From the NCBI GenBank assembly GCA_025350055.1, contig JANXYK010000031.1:1-64000 (forward strand): a stretch of 64,000 bases of DNA, in the 5' to 3' direction. The stretch is from Gammaproteobacteria bacterium. GTDB lineage: Bacteria > Pseudomonadota > Gammaproteobacteria > Steroidobacterales > Steroidobacteraceae. The notes beneath the pieces are model-generated. The model searched no databases and had not been told where the DNA came from. It worked only from the letters and a program-made list of their open reading frames with translations. Below, in pieces: positions 16,950 through 26,340 of the stretch; position 1 is the stretch's first letter; each line of letters begins with the position of its first letter. Both the position numbers and the translations under genes were made by a program.

Positions 16950-17987
16950 TCAGGCGCGATTGCGTTCGTCAGCGGGCAGGTTCGAGACGCTGGCGGGCCG
17001 CGTACGCTGCGCGGTGTCGATTGTGCGTGCGGCGATGTACGAGGGTCGCCCCTTGACCTCATCGAAGATGCAGCCAACGTACTGGCCGACGATGCCAAGC
17101 GCCAGCAATTGAATACCTGAGAGCAGCGTGACACTCGCCGCCACGGTGGCGAAGCCGGGGATGGGCTGTTGCAGGAACAGCTTCTGGAACAGGATCCAGC
17201 CTCCAAAAGCGAAGGCCCCGAGGGAGATCAGCAAACCGGCGACGGATACGGCCCGCAGTGGCAATGAGGAGAAGGCCATGAGACCAGTGATGGCCAGGCG
17301 CGCGAGCTTGCGGCCAGAGAACTTGGTTTCGCCGCCGCGTCGCTGCGCGGGAACGAACGGAATCGCCTCGGAGCTGAAGCCGACCCAGGCATACAAGCCC
17401 TTCATGAAACGGGTGCGCTCAGGCAGCGCGCGCAGCACGTTGACCACCCGGCTGTCGATGAGCCGGAAGTCGCCGGCGTTGCGCGGTATGGTCGCGCCGG
17501 CTTCTAGTGACAATACGCGATAGAAGAGCGCACCGAGTGCGCGACGCACCCAGCCCTCGCCACGGCGATCGGCCTTGACCGCGTACACCATATCGATGCC
17601 GTGGATCCAGCGATCGACCATCGCGCCGATCAGGCGGATCGGATGCTGGAAGTCGGCGTCGATCACCACCACGCAGTCGCCGGAAGCAGCATCCAGCCCT
17701 GCCTGGATGGCGTGCTCCTTGCCAAAATTGCGCGACAGCTCGATGTAATGCAGCGGCAGGTGGCCGGCGCGCGCCAGCACCTCAGCCGCCGAGCCGTCGC
17801 TGCTGCCGTCGTTGACCACAACCAGCTCGATGTTGGGCGTGATTTCGCGCACGTAGGCATGCAGGGCCTCGAGAAAATCGCCCACCACGCCTACCTCGTT
17901 GTAGAGGGGTACCACGCAGCTGAGGCGGAAGCCGCGCGCCGAGCGGGCACGCGCAATATCGACTATGGGAAAAGCATGATCCTTCAT
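16950..17987 (-). CDS. GtrB-like glycosyltransferase, family 2
   Basis: 345 aa. The GT-A domain starts LSCVVPLYNEVGVVGDFL, has VVVNDGSSDGS, VVVIDADFQHP (the DxD-type site) and ELSRNFGKEHAIQAGLD; two C-terminal membrane helices (LRAVSVAGLLISLGAFAFGGW and VTLLSGIQLLALGIVGQYVG) anchor it. Members load a sugar from a nucleotide donor on to undecaprenyl phosphate. It is the first gene of the four-gene operon and is divergent from the sigma-factor gene. Confidence 0.9.
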   Translation of the reverse strand: MKDHAFPIVDIARARSARGFRLSCVVPLYNEVGVVGDFLEALHAYVREITPNIELVVVNDGSSDGSAAEVLARAGHLPLHYIELSRNFGKEHAIQAGLDAASGDCVVVIDADFQHPIRLIGAMVDRWIHGIDMVYAVKADRRGEGWVRRALGALFYRVLSLEAGATIPRNAGDFRLIDSRVVNVLRALPERTRFMKGLYAWVGFSSEAIPFVPAQRRGGETKFSGRKLARLAITGLMAFSSLPLRAVSVAGLLISLGAFAFGGWILFQKLFLQQPIPGFATVAASVTLLSGIQLLALGIVGQYVGCIFDEVKGRPSYIAARTIDTAQRTRPASVSNLPADERNRA

Positions 17988-18090
17988 TAAGTGTTCCTTG
18001 GCCTGCCGGTACGCACCACGTCCCTGGGTGCACGCGGAGTGAGACGTCGGCCACGGTATGGATCAATCGGTGGCTAGGAATATTTCTCGC

Positions 18091-18106
18091 TCGGGCCCTG
18101 GCCCGA
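18091..18106. promoter_or_regulatory. Palindrome between divergent gtrB-like and sigma genes
   Basis: TCGGGCC-CT-GGCCCGA, perfect 7-bp arms, 104 bp from the glycosyltransferase start and 52 bp from the sigma-factor start. No T-run follows. It may be an operator for either divergent promoter; unassigned. Confidence 0.35.
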
Positions 18107-18157
18107 TTGACTACCCTCAGTGCGGCCGTCTAAGTTGCCAACCAGAGAGGCTGCAAG

Positions 18158-18760
18158 GTGCGCTCTGGCGTGTTCAATGACGACCGGCAACTGGTCAGGA
18201 GCCTACTTCGTGGAGACGAACGGGCATTTCGCGCGTTCTTTGACCGCTATGCGCCGCTGCTGCTCGGCTTCGTGCTGCGGCGGAGCGCATTCGACCGTGC
18301 GGGCGCGGAAGACGTCGTGCAGAGCGCATTGCTGCGGGCCGTGCGCGGCCTGGCCGGCTTTCGCGGCGAGGCCAGCCTATACACCTGGCTCTGCCAGGTA
18401 TGCCGCAGCGAGCTGGCGGACCAGCGGCGGGCCAGCGCCCGTCGACCGGTCACCGTCAGCTTCGACCAGGATGCTGCGATCGCAGCGACGGTCGCGAGCC
18501 GCGCGGCCGCAGCCAGCGCAAGCCCCGACGATGCCACTGACATCGAGCCGGGAGAGTACGGCGAGCGCGTATCGCAGGTGCTCGCCGCGCTGCCAGAAAA
18601 TCACGCCGTGGTCCTGGAAATGAAGTACGCCAGGGAACTCTCCGTCGAAGAAATCGCCGGATGCCTGCGCATCACGACGACCGCCGCGCAATCGCTGTTG
18701 GCCCGGGCCAGGACGGCGTTCCGCGAACGCTGGCTGGCCAACGCTGGAGAGTCGACATGA
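18158..18760 (+). CDS. ECF sigma factor, FecI-like
   Basis: 200 aa. Sigma-70 region 2 spans about residues 10-80 (LLRGDERAFRAFFDRYAPLLLGF, GAEDVVQSALLRAVRGL) and region 4 about 140-190 (VSQVLAALPENHAVVLEMKYARELSVEEIAGCLRITTTAAQSLLARAR). It is followed by FecR (ATGA overlap) and a TonB receptor with an N-terminal signalling domain, the FecI-FecR-FecA arrangement. It therefore likely activates the receptor or nearby genes when the ligand binds outside the cell. Confidence 0.9.
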   Translation: MRSGVFNDDRQLVRSLLRGDERAFRAFFDRYAPLLLGFVLRRSAFDRAGAEDVVQSALLRAVRGLAGFRGEASLYTWLCQVCRSELADQRRASARRPVTVSFDQDAAIAATVASRAAAASASPDDATDIEPGEYGERVSQVLAALPENHAVVLEMKYARELSVEEIAGCLRITTTAAQSLLARARTAFRERWLANAGEST

Positions 18761-19698
18761 GCGCGCCGCGGGGCCCCGACGTACAGGACGATGAAGCGCT
18801 CGACCAGCTTCTCTCCGACTCTCTGCGGGGTGTGGCGATGGGCGAGCTGAGCCACGCTCGCATGCGCGCTACCGTGCAGGCCGAATGGCGCCAGAGTGTG
18901 GTCGCAACCCGGCGCTCACATTGGCAGCGCTGGTTGCCCGCGGCCGCCGCGATCCTGGCTGTCGCCATGGCATGGACCGGTTGGCTCGTGCTGCGACCCG
19001 CAGAGGTGTTCGGCGATCTGCAGGCATCCATGGGCGATCCGCGCTTGCGGGTGGGCCAGCACTTCGAAGTGCAGTCCAACCTCCTGGTCGCGTTGCGCGG
19101 TGGCGGGCAGCTGCGCGCCAGGCAAGGCAGTACACTCGAGCTCGTCGCCCAGGGCACCGTGCGCCTGGTCAGCGGTGTTGTGTATATCGACGCCCAGGGC
19201 CGGCCATCCACGGATCCGCTGCGCGTCCTCACACCTCAGGGCCTTGTGCAGCATGTAGGCACGCAATTCGAAGTGGCTATCATGACCGATGGCGTGCGGG
19301 TGCGGGTCCGTGAAGGTAGCGTACGACTGCGCGATGCGCTGCGCGTCGATGCGGGTGAACAGGTAATACTTACTTCAGATGGCACGACGCAACGCGCGAG
19401 CTTCGCGCCCTACGACAATGAGTGGCGCTGGTTGGCGACACCCGTCGCCGATGTTGCCGTGGATGGTCGAAACCTTTCCTATCTGCTGCGATGGGTAGCG
19501 CGCGAGACCGGTCGACGACTAGAATTTGCAGATGAACGCAGCTCGGCACTCGCGGATACCACGATCCTGCATGGCTCAGTCGCCGGGCTCGAGCCAGACC
19601 TGGCTCTGCGCGCGATGCTCGCCACTACAACGCTGCAGGCCGACGTGCTGGTCGATCGCATCGTGGTGCACTCGCGCGACGTGGCGACTCGCAGCTAG
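18757..19698 (+). CDS. FecR-family anti-sigma/sigma regulator
   Basis: 313 aa. A cytoplasmic N-terminal region (1-50) binds the sigma factor; one membrane helix lies at about 61-79 (WLPAAAAILAVAMAWTGWLV); the periplasmic FecR domain follows (GTQFEVAIMTDGVRVRVREGSVRL). Its C-terminal 80 residues (VAVDGRNLSYLLRWVARETGRRLEF) look like an STN-type domain, fitting contact with the receptor. The ATG overlaps the sigma stop; its end overlaps the beginning of the receptor. Confidence 0.88.
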   Translation: MSAPRGPDVQDDEALDQLLSDSLRGVAMGELSHARMRATVQAEWRQSVVATRRSHWQRWLPAAAAILAVAMAWTGWLVLRPAEVFGDLQASMGDPRLRVGQHFEVQSNLLVALRGGGQLRARQGSTLELVAQGTVRLVSGVVYIDAQGRPSTDPLRVLTPQGLVQHVGTQFEVAIMTDGVRVRVREGSVRLRDALRVDAGEQVILTSDGTTQRASFAPYDNEWRWLATPVADVAVDGRNLSYLLRWVARETGRRLEFADERSSALADTTILHGSVAGLEPDLALRAMLATTTLQADVLVDRIVVHSRDVATRS

Positions 19699-21997
19699 CC
19701 TGTTGCTGGGCGCGTGCCTGCACGCGCAAGCTGCGCTCGCGGCAGTGCCGTCGGCCGCCACACACTGGGCAGGCAGGCCACTCACTGAATTGCTCGCGGC
19801 GCTGACGCGCTCGGGCGCTGAAGTCGTCTACAGCAGCGAACTCGTGCCGGCGCAGCTGCGCGTCGAGGCTGAGCCGCACGCCACTACCCTCGTCGGGCTG
19901 GTGGAGGAGAGCTTGGCCGCCAAGGGCTTGCAGCTGCTCGAAATCGCGCCAGGCCACTACGCTGTGACGAGCAGCGCTGCGCCCGTGCCACTGGTCGCGA
20001 CGAAGACCGCTGCCGAGGACGAAGCGAATATCGCGCAGGCGCGCGTTGAGATCGTCGTCTACGGCAGTCGTTACTCCCTTGACGCCCATGGTCTCGCATT
20101 GCCGAATACGGTCTCGCGCGAGCAGGCCGAGCAATCGACCGGAACCAACAATGACGTATTGCGCGCGGCGCAGACGCTGCCCGGCGTGGCGACGGCAGCC
20201 TCCTCGCTGCCCTATGTGCGCGGTTCCTTGCCCGAGGATGTACTGGTCAGTTTCGATCATGTGGCGATCACCGACCCGTTTCACCTGCAGGGCTTCCAGC
20301 GACTGATCAGCGTGTTCGATTCATCGGCCATCCGCCAGGTGGACATCTATACGGGTGCGTTCCCCGTGCGCTATGGCACGCGCGCGGGCGGCGTCATCGA
20401 GATCACGCCGCGCACGCTTGCCCAGGGCACGGAGCTCGGCGTCAACGTGGGGACACAGGCCATCGGCGCCTCCGCAGTCGGTCATGAGGATGGCGCGCGA
20501 CTCGACTGGCTGCTGAGCCTGCGCGACAACTCGATCGACCTCGGGAGCCGCGCTATCCGCAGCAGTGCGCGCCAGTCGCACCTGTTCGATTTCATCGGTC
20601 GCGTACGCTGGCAGCAGACAGACGCAGTGTCATGGACCGCGGGCGCACTTACTCTCAACGATCACATTCACCTGCGCTCCCGCTGGGGCAGCCAGAGTGC
20701 GACTGGTGATTCGCACGCCACGCATTTCTGGCTGACGCGCGAGCAGGCGCTGGCCAATGACTGGCAGTCGGTCGTGGTGCTCGACAGTGCGCGCGAGGAG
20801 TTCCTGCAGTCGGCACTCGAAGGCTACGACACGCAGGTGGGTACGCTGCTCCAGGCGCGGCATTTCGATACCTGGTCGCTCAACGCACGCTGGTTCGATG
20901 CTGCGCCCGACCGCAGTGGTTGGGATCTGGGCGCGGGCGCCTTCCTCACGGATGGCGACGACTACTACAGCAGCGTACTGGCGCCGCGACCGCCGTGGCG
21001 GCCGCCGGCTGCGACGCTCGTTCCCATCGTGGCCGCGAACGATTCGCGCCAGCTCGGCACCACAGCGTACGGCTCTTATCGTACTCGCTGGCGAGCTGGA
21101 CTCGTGTCGGAGCTCGGATTGAGATTCGATGCCCAGAATGACTTCGGTCAGGGTACGCAGATGCAATGGAGTCCGCGGCTCAATGTGCAATGGCAGGCGC
21201 TGCCCCGACTGACAGTGAATGCTTCAATGGGAAGATTCTCGCAGGCGCAGCGGCCCGATGAGTGGCGGCTGGAAGCGGGCCAAGTGCGCGCGGATCCCGC
21301 CCAACTGGTCAATGAGGCAGTGATCGGCGCGGCGTGGACCAGCGCGCGTCAGTGGCAATGGCGGTTCGAGACCTACCGCAAGCGCTGGCTGAGGAGCAGC
21401 CCGTATTTCGACAATCTCTTCAACCCGCAGGGCCTGACGCCCGGTCTGTCTCCAGACCGTATCCGGATTTCGCCGGACTCTTCATCATCTGGTGGCGTAG
21501 AGCTCAGTGTGCAGCGCGATGTCGGTCAGCACTTGCGGCTCTGGGGTAACGGATCATCGTCCAAGGTCAGTGATGAGTTTGGTGACCAGCAGGTGCTACG
21601 CAGCTGGGACCAACGCTGGAGCGCCAATCTCGGACTCAACTGGAGCGGACCGCGCTTCAATCTGGCTGCCGTGCTGCGCACCCATCAGGGCTGGCCGCGC
21701 ACCCCCTTGCTGGCCGTGCCCAGCCTTACACCTGGTGCTGTGTCGTACGTTCCGGGGTCACGCAATTCCTCACGCTGGGGCACTTATGCTTCGGCCGACG
21801 TTCGTGCCTCCTGGCTGCTGCCATTTCGCAGCAATTCGCTCGAGTTGTGGGCCGAGGTCACCAACCTGGCCAATCGCGGCAATCCCTGCTGCATGCGCAT
21901 TCGCCCCGGCCCCGGTGGGCTAGCTTTTCCGGGCAGCACCATCACGTGGCAGCAGCGCGAGATCGACGTCGGCCTGTCCTGGCGGGCGAAGCGGTAG
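19679..21997 (+). CDS. TonB-dependent receptor with STN signalling domain (FecA-like)
   Basis: About 772 aa if begun at the ACG of 19679-19681. Signal peptide WRLAASLLLGACLHAQAALAA, STN domain (about 30-95: LTELLAALTRSGAEVVYSSELV, ATTLVGLVEESLAAKGLQLLE), TonB-box region (ARVEIVVYGSRY), plug (TNNDVLRAAQTLPGV, VRGSLPEDVLVSFDHV, DIYTGAFPVRYGTRAGGVIEI), then the beta-barrel ending REIDVGLSWRAKR. No ATG, GTG or TTG lies in frame at the head of the signal peptide; the ACG is the best start and overlaps FecR by 20 bp. The nearest in-frame ATG (19571) would add 36 residues antisense to nothing known and spoil the signal peptide. The ligand is unknown. Confidence 0.8.
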   Translation, partial: TWRLAASLLLGACLHAQAALAAVPSAATHWAGRPLTELLAALTRSGAEVVYSSELVPAQLRVEAEPHATTLVGLVEESLAAKGLQLLEIAPGHYAVTSSAAPVPLVATKTAAEDEANIAQARVEIVVYGSRYSLDAHGLALPNTVSREQAEQSTGTNNDVLRAAQTLPGVATAASSLPYVRGSLPEDVLVSFDHVAITDPFHLQGFQRLISVFDSSAIRQVDIYTGAFPVRYGTRAGGVIEITPRTLAQGTELGVNVGTQAIGASAVGHEDGARLDWLLSLRDNSIDLGSRAIRSSARQSHLFDFIGRVRWQQTDAVSWTAGALTLNDHIHLRSRWGSQSATGDSHATHFWLTREQALANDWQSVVVLDSAREEFLQSALEGYDTQVGTLLQARHFDTWSLNARWFDAAPDRSGWDLGAGAFLTDGDDYYSSVLAPRPPWRPPAATLVPIVAANDSRQLGTTAYGSYRTRWRAGLVSELGLRFDAQNDFGQGTQMQWSPRLNVQWQALPRLTVNASMGRFSQAQRPDEWRLEAGQVRADPAQLVNEAVIGAAWTSARQWQWRFETYRKRWLRSSPYFDNLFNPQGLTPGLSPDRIRISPDSSSSGGVELSVQRDVGQHLRLWGNGSSSKVSDEFGDQQVLRSWDQRWSANLGLNWSGPRFNLAAVLRTHQGWPRTPLLAVPSLTPGAVSYVPGSRNSSRWGTYASADVRASWLLPFRSNSLELWAEVTNLANRGNPCCMRIRPGPGGLAFPGSTITWQQREIDVGLSWRAKR

Positions 21998-22008
21998 CGG
22001 TGTCAGAT

Positions 22009-22629
22009 TTAGCTGCGCGACAACGCAGTCGCCGTGCCCGCGGCGAGCATCGCGCCACCGCCGGCACGCTTCATCCAGATTTCGGCTTCGGGTTTGCGCA
22101 ACAGCTGCGACGCACTAGTGGCCGCAAGCGCATAGGCGCTGTCAGTCAAGCCGACAATGATCGTGAAGGTGGCTATCAACAGCACGGACTGGATGGCGTA
22201 GCTGCCGTGCGAGTCGATGAACTGCGGCACGAAGGCGACGAAAAACACGATGGTCTTGGGATGGAATGTGCCCAGCGCCACATTGCTCGCAAACGCAGCG
22301 CGCGGTGAGATCGGCACGCGCGCCGCCAGCTCGCCAGTCACGCGGCGGCTGCGCACCAGCGTTAGGATGCCGAGGCCAATCAGGTACGCAGCGCCACACC
22401 ACTTGAGCACGCTGAATGCGAGCGCTGAAGCGGCCAGCAGCGCGCCAACACCGCCGAGCGACAGGCTCATCGCAATGACATTGCCGACCGACATACCCGC
22501 AACGGAGGCCAGCGCAGTCCTGCGCCCGGAGCTGAGCGCGTAACCCACGATGCTGGTCACGCCCGGGCCAGGTAGCAGGCCAATCAGCGCGGACGTTGCG
22601 ACAAACGCCAGCCACAGGTGCCAGGTCAT
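22009..22629 (-). CDS. LysE/RhtB-family amino-acid exporter
   Basis: 206 aa with about six membrane helices. The N-terminus WLAFVATSALIGLLPGPGVTSIVGYALSSGRR has the family GPG motif with the following SGRR turn, and GAAYLIGLGILTLVRSRR is the usual third helix. Members export amino acids such as threonine, homoserine or lysine. Single gene, convergent with the TonB receptor (11-bp gap). Confidence 0.88.
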   Translation of the reverse strand: MTWHLWLAFVATSALIGLLPGPGVTSIVGYALSSGRRTALASVAGMSVGNVIAMSLSLGGVGALLAASALAFSVLKWCGAAYLIGLGILTLVRSRRVTGELAARVPISPRAAFASNVALGTFHPKTIVFFVAFVPQFIDSHGSYAIQSVLLIATFTIIVGLTDSAYALAATSASQLLRKPEAEIWMKRAGGGAMLAAGTATALSRS

Positions 22630-22735
22630 TGCGAAGCTCCAGTGATTGATCGATCCCCAAGGGCACTATAGCCGACCAGGAACCTGGGGTGGCGCGCAGC
22701 GTACAATTCGGCGCCAACTGGCTTAGGATTGCACA

Positions 22736-24021
22736 ATGCCTGCAAATAGCCTGCAAACGCGAGCGGTGACCCATCGCGTGTTATTGGCCAGCCTCGTAGG
22801 CAGCGCCATCGAATGGTTCGATTTTTTCCTGTACGGCACCGCTACGGGAATCATCTTCAACAAGCTGCATTTCCCGGCCGCCGATCCATTGGTATCGCTG
22901 TTGCTCGCCTACGCCTCGTTTGCGTTGCCGTTCCTCATCCGGCCCATCGGTGGCCTGGTGTTCGCCCACATTGGCGATCGCATCGGGCGCAAGAAAACGC
23001 TGATCGTGACACTGCTCTTGATGGGTGCTGGTACCACGCTGATCGGCTTGCTGCCGGGCTATGACAGCATCGGCATTGCGGCTCCCATATTGCTGGTTAC
23101 GTTGCGCCTGGTGCAGGGCATCGGCCTCGGTGGCGAGTGGGGTGGGGCAGTGTTGCTGGCCTTCGAATTTGCCCCAGCCCATCGCAAGGGCTTCTTTGGC
23201 AGCATTCCCCTGGCGGGAGTGCCCTTCGGCATGCTGCTGTCGGCGCTGTGCCTGGGCGCAGCTTCGCTGCTGCCAGAATCCGCGTTCATGCAGTGGGGCT
23301 GGCGGATACCGTTCATTGCCAGCGCTGTGCTGGTGGCGGTGGGGCTGTGGATCAGGAACGGCATAGACGAGACCCCGGAATTCGAGGCGACCAGAATGTC
23401 GGGCAACTGGTCCGTTGTCCGGCGCTGGAGCTGCTTAGGCGATCCTGGAGCAAAGTCCTGATGGCCATTCTGTTGAAGTTTGGCGAGACAGCTTCGTTCT
23501 ACACGTTCGCGGTTTTACTGGTCAGCTATGCAACCGCGCAGCTGGGATACAGCCGAACCCTGACTCTTGCGGCCGTCGCCGCGGGCGCCGGTGCGGCGAC
23601 AGCGGTGATTCCAATCTGCGGCGCGCTCGCCGATCGCTATGGTCGACGCACGCTGTTCCTGGTGGGCTCGTTGGGCATGGTGCTGTTCGCGGCCACCGTC
23701 ATTGCAATAGGTATAGTCTGGCCGCCAATCACCGCAACGCTGAGTTCGCTGTTGGCTGATGCCTTTCCAGCTGCCTTGCGCTACACGGGCATCACCTTTG
23801 GCTACCAGATCGGCGCCGCGCTGGTGGGCGGCACGGCGCCCCTGATTGCCACCCTGTTGATATCAGCCAACCATGGCCGCTGGCATTGGGTTGCGGCCTA
23901 CGTGGCCTTGCTATCAGCCACCTCGATTGCTGCGTTGTGTGCATTTCGTCCGGCAGGTGCCGGTAGCGGTGCCGGGCAACAGCAAGCGCCACGGTTTCAC
24001 CCGATCAAAGGACATTCCTGA
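22736..24021 (+). pseudogene. MFS transporter (metabolite:H+ symporter, ProP/ShiA type), frameshifted
   Basis: The first half (to FEATRM near 23395) is typical: SLVGSAIEWFDFFLYGTAT, FLIRPIGGLVFAHIGDRIGRKKTL, RLVQGIGLGGEWGGAVLLAFE. The second half continues in another frame from about 23420 (SWSKVLMAILLKFGETASFY) to FRPAGAG and the stop at 24021. A second lesion is likely: FLVGSLGMVLFAAT joins directly to VIAIGIVWPPITATL, so about 20 residues of a helix seen in relatives seem to be missing. Two separate defects make function unlikely. The stop is joined TGATG to the methyltransferase start. Confidence 0.78.
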
Positions 24022-24866
24022 TGAGCCAGCCATCCGGCCGCGACTATGTGTTGGGCACCACCGAGTGGGAGCACGATCGCCTGATCAGGCAGGCCGCACG
24101 CCTCGGGTTCGCAACGGAGCAACTGCTGCGTGATGCGGGCATCAAGCCAGGCCATCGGGTACTGGATATCGGGTCGGGACTCGGCGATGTCGCGTTCATC
24201 GCTGCAAGATTCGTGGGTCAGAAAGGCGAGGTCGTAGGCATAGACCAGGATGCCGCGGCGCTGGCCAAGGCTCGCCGACGCGCCACAAGCCTGCGCCTGC
24301 GCAATGTCTCATTCGTCGATGGAGACATTGACAGCCTGCCGCGAGGCAAGTTGTTTGACGCCATTATCGGCCGCCTCATTGTGCAGTTTCTTCCCCAACC
24401 CACGCAGACGCTGCGGCGCCTGGCGGAGCATCTGCGCACGGGCGGAGTCATGGCGTTCCAGGAGTCCAACTGGGAGGCAATGTTGTCGCAGGTGGCTCAC
24501 CTGCCGCTGCGCGCCAGATGTTGCGAGCTGATTTATGAAACGTTCAGGCATGCCGGCGCCAACATGCAAACGGGCCGTTCCCTTTTGCAGGCGTTCAAAG
24601 CACTCAAGTTTTCGGAGCCCCAGATGTCACTGGCCGTGCCCGTCGGCGTGGACGCGGGAACCCGCCGCTGGCTGCACGATCTGGTGTGCAGCCTGCAGCC
24701 GAGATTCGCGCAGTTCGGACTCGCGGATGGCGCACTGGGCGACACGTCTTCGCTCGCCGATCGCCTTGATGCCGAGTTGACCGCGAGCGGATCCTTCGCT
24801 GTGTGCATTGCGCTGACGGGCGTGTGGTCCCGCAAGAAGTCTGCTACGCGCAAGCGCCGCTCATGA
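24021..24866 (+). CDS. Class I SAM-dependent methyltransferase
   Basis: 281 aa. Motif I is VLDIGSGLGDVAF (about residues 48-60), the acidic adenosine-binding residue is in GEVVGIDQD, motif II region SFVDGDIDSLP and post-motif FDAIIGRLIVQFLPQP; TLRRLAEHLRTGGVMAFQE is typical of UbiE/type-11 enzymes. The substrate is unknown. Coupled at both ends (1-bp overlap with the MFS remnant, ATGA with the next MFS gene). Confidence 0.85.
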   Translation: MSQPSGRDYVLGTTEWEHDRLIRQAARLGFATEQLLRDAGIKPGHRVLDIGSGLGDVAFIAARFVGQKGEVVGIDQDAAALAKARRRATSLRLRNVSFVDGDIDSLPRGKLFDAIIGRLIVQFLPQPTQTLRRLAEHLRTGGVMAFQESNWEAMLSQVAHLPLRARCCELIYETFRHAGANMQTGRSLLQAFKALKFSEPQMSLAVPVGVDAGTRRWLHDLVCSLQPRFAQFGLADGALGDTSSLADRLDAELTASGSFAVCIALTGVWSRKKSATRKRRS

Positions 24867-26128
24867 GAGCCGCTGACATCTCCGGTCCCCGGCCCTCGTC
24901 CGCGCCTGAAAACCACTATCGATGGGTCGTTGTTGCCGCCGGGGCCATTCTTGGCTGCGTGGCGCTCGGCGCGCTGTTCTCGCTGCCAGTGCTCGTAGGG
25001 CCGATCACCCGCGACACAGGTTGGTCAACCGCTGAGGTTTCCAGTGCCATGACGATCAGCTTCCTGACAATGGCGGTAGGCAGTGTCGTGTGGGGCACAT
25101 TGAGCGATCGGTTCGGAGCACACTGGATCTGCGTTGCCGGCTCGGTGCTGATGGCGGTCGGGTTGATGCTCGCCTCGGGCACGCACTCCGTGCACGGCTT
25201 TCAGCTGACTTTCGGTCTGATTCTGGGCGCAGCTACTTCGGCCATTTTCGCACCCGTCATGGCTTGCGTCACCGGCTGGTTCCAGACGCGTCGTAGCCTC
25301 GCGGTATCGCTGGTTTCGGCGGGCTTCGGCGTCGCGCCTCTGACCATGTCGCCCTGGGTAGCGTGGTTGGCTGGCCATCACGACTGGCGCGCGGTGATGC
25401 AGACACTCGCCGTATTCGTGCCGGCAGTGATGATCTCGGTGTCGCTGCTGATCCGCAGACCTCCGACTGACGCCACGGCGATGCACTCCGACACCGTCGT
25501 TGATTCAGGCCCCAGTCCTGATGTGCCGATGACCATCAGGCATGTGCTGCGATCGCCCAGGTTCATCGCACTGGCGGCGACCAACTTCTTCTGCTGTGCG
25601 ACTCACTCTGGCCCGATCTTCCACACGGTGAACTATGCCGTGATGTGCGGCATCTCGCTGGCCGCCGCGGTGAGCATCTACAGCGTCGAAGGGCTGGCGG
25701 GCCTGGGCGGGCGCATTGCCTTTGGTTTCGCTGGCGACTACTTCGGTGCGCGCCGCACACTGGTGGTCGGGCTGCTGCTGCAGGCGATCTTCGCGGCCTC
25801 ATACATGTTTGCCACCCGGCTCGAGACCTTTTATGTGGTCGCCACGTTGTTCGGTTTCACCTACGGCGGCGTGATGCCCTTGTATGCGGTGCTGGCGCGC
25901 GAGAGTTTCCCGCCGGCACTGATGGGCACGGTGATCGGCGGCACGGCGACCGCGGGCAGTCTCGGGATGGCCACTGGCCCGCTGCTGGGAGGGTGGCTGT
26001 TCGACACGCTGGGCAGCTACCTGTGGCTCTATCTGGCCGCCTGCGGGTTCGGCCTGGTCGCTGTGGCCATGGCAGCCACCTACAGGGTCATGAGTTCGAG
26101 GGCGGGGGTGGCTGTCGCTGCCACTTAA
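24863..26128 (+). CDS. MFS transporter, monocarboxylate/oxalate-formate type
   Basis: 421 aa, 12 membrane helices. Starts NHYRWVVVAAGAILGCVALGALFSLPVL; carries WGTLSDRFGAHW and GRIAFGFAGDYFGARRTLV, the paired loop motifs of MFS, and TYGGVMPLYAVLARESFP in the second half, typical of the monocarboxylate/oxalate:formate branch. ATG chosen for the ATGA overlap with the methyltransferase. Substrate unknown. Confidence 0.85.
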   Translation: MRAADISGPRPSSAPENHYRWVVVAAGAILGCVALGALFSLPVLVGPITRDTGWSTAEVSSAMTISFLTMAVGSVVWGTLSDRFGAHWICVAGSVLMAVGLMLASGTHSVHGFQLTFGLILGAATSAIFAPVMACVTGWFQTRRSLAVSLVSAGFGVAPLTMSPWVAWLAGHHDWRAVMQTLAVFVPAVMISVSLLIRRPPTDATAMHSDTVVDSGPSPDVPMTIRHVLRSPRFIALAATNFFCCATHSGPIFHTVNYAVMCGISLAAAVSIYSVEGLAGLGGRIAFGFAGDYFGARRTLVVGLLLQAIFAASYMFATRLETFYVVATLFGFTYGGVMPLYAVLARESFPPALMGTVIGGTATAGSLGMATGPLLGGWLFDTLGSYLWLYLAACGFGLVAVAMAATYRVMSSRAGVAVAAT

Positions 26129-26340
26129 GCCCGCAGTGTCATGCGTGAGGCGGCGCTGCAATCCTGGAAGAGGTGGTGATCGATGAACTGAATCACTCGG
26201 ATCGGTTGGATCGTTTCGCCGCTGGTCGTCAATGCCTACTGCTTCGCGGCCGCGACACCCCAGGACGCGGGCTATGCGGCTTACGTTCCAGCTCTACGAA
26301 GGCCGGATCAAGGCTCTGAGCAAGGACTACGCCGCTGCAA

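Noticed and set aside
19571-19678. ATG at 19571 as the receptor start
   Set aside because: It would put 36 residues of FecR-overlapping sequence before the signal peptide and block export.
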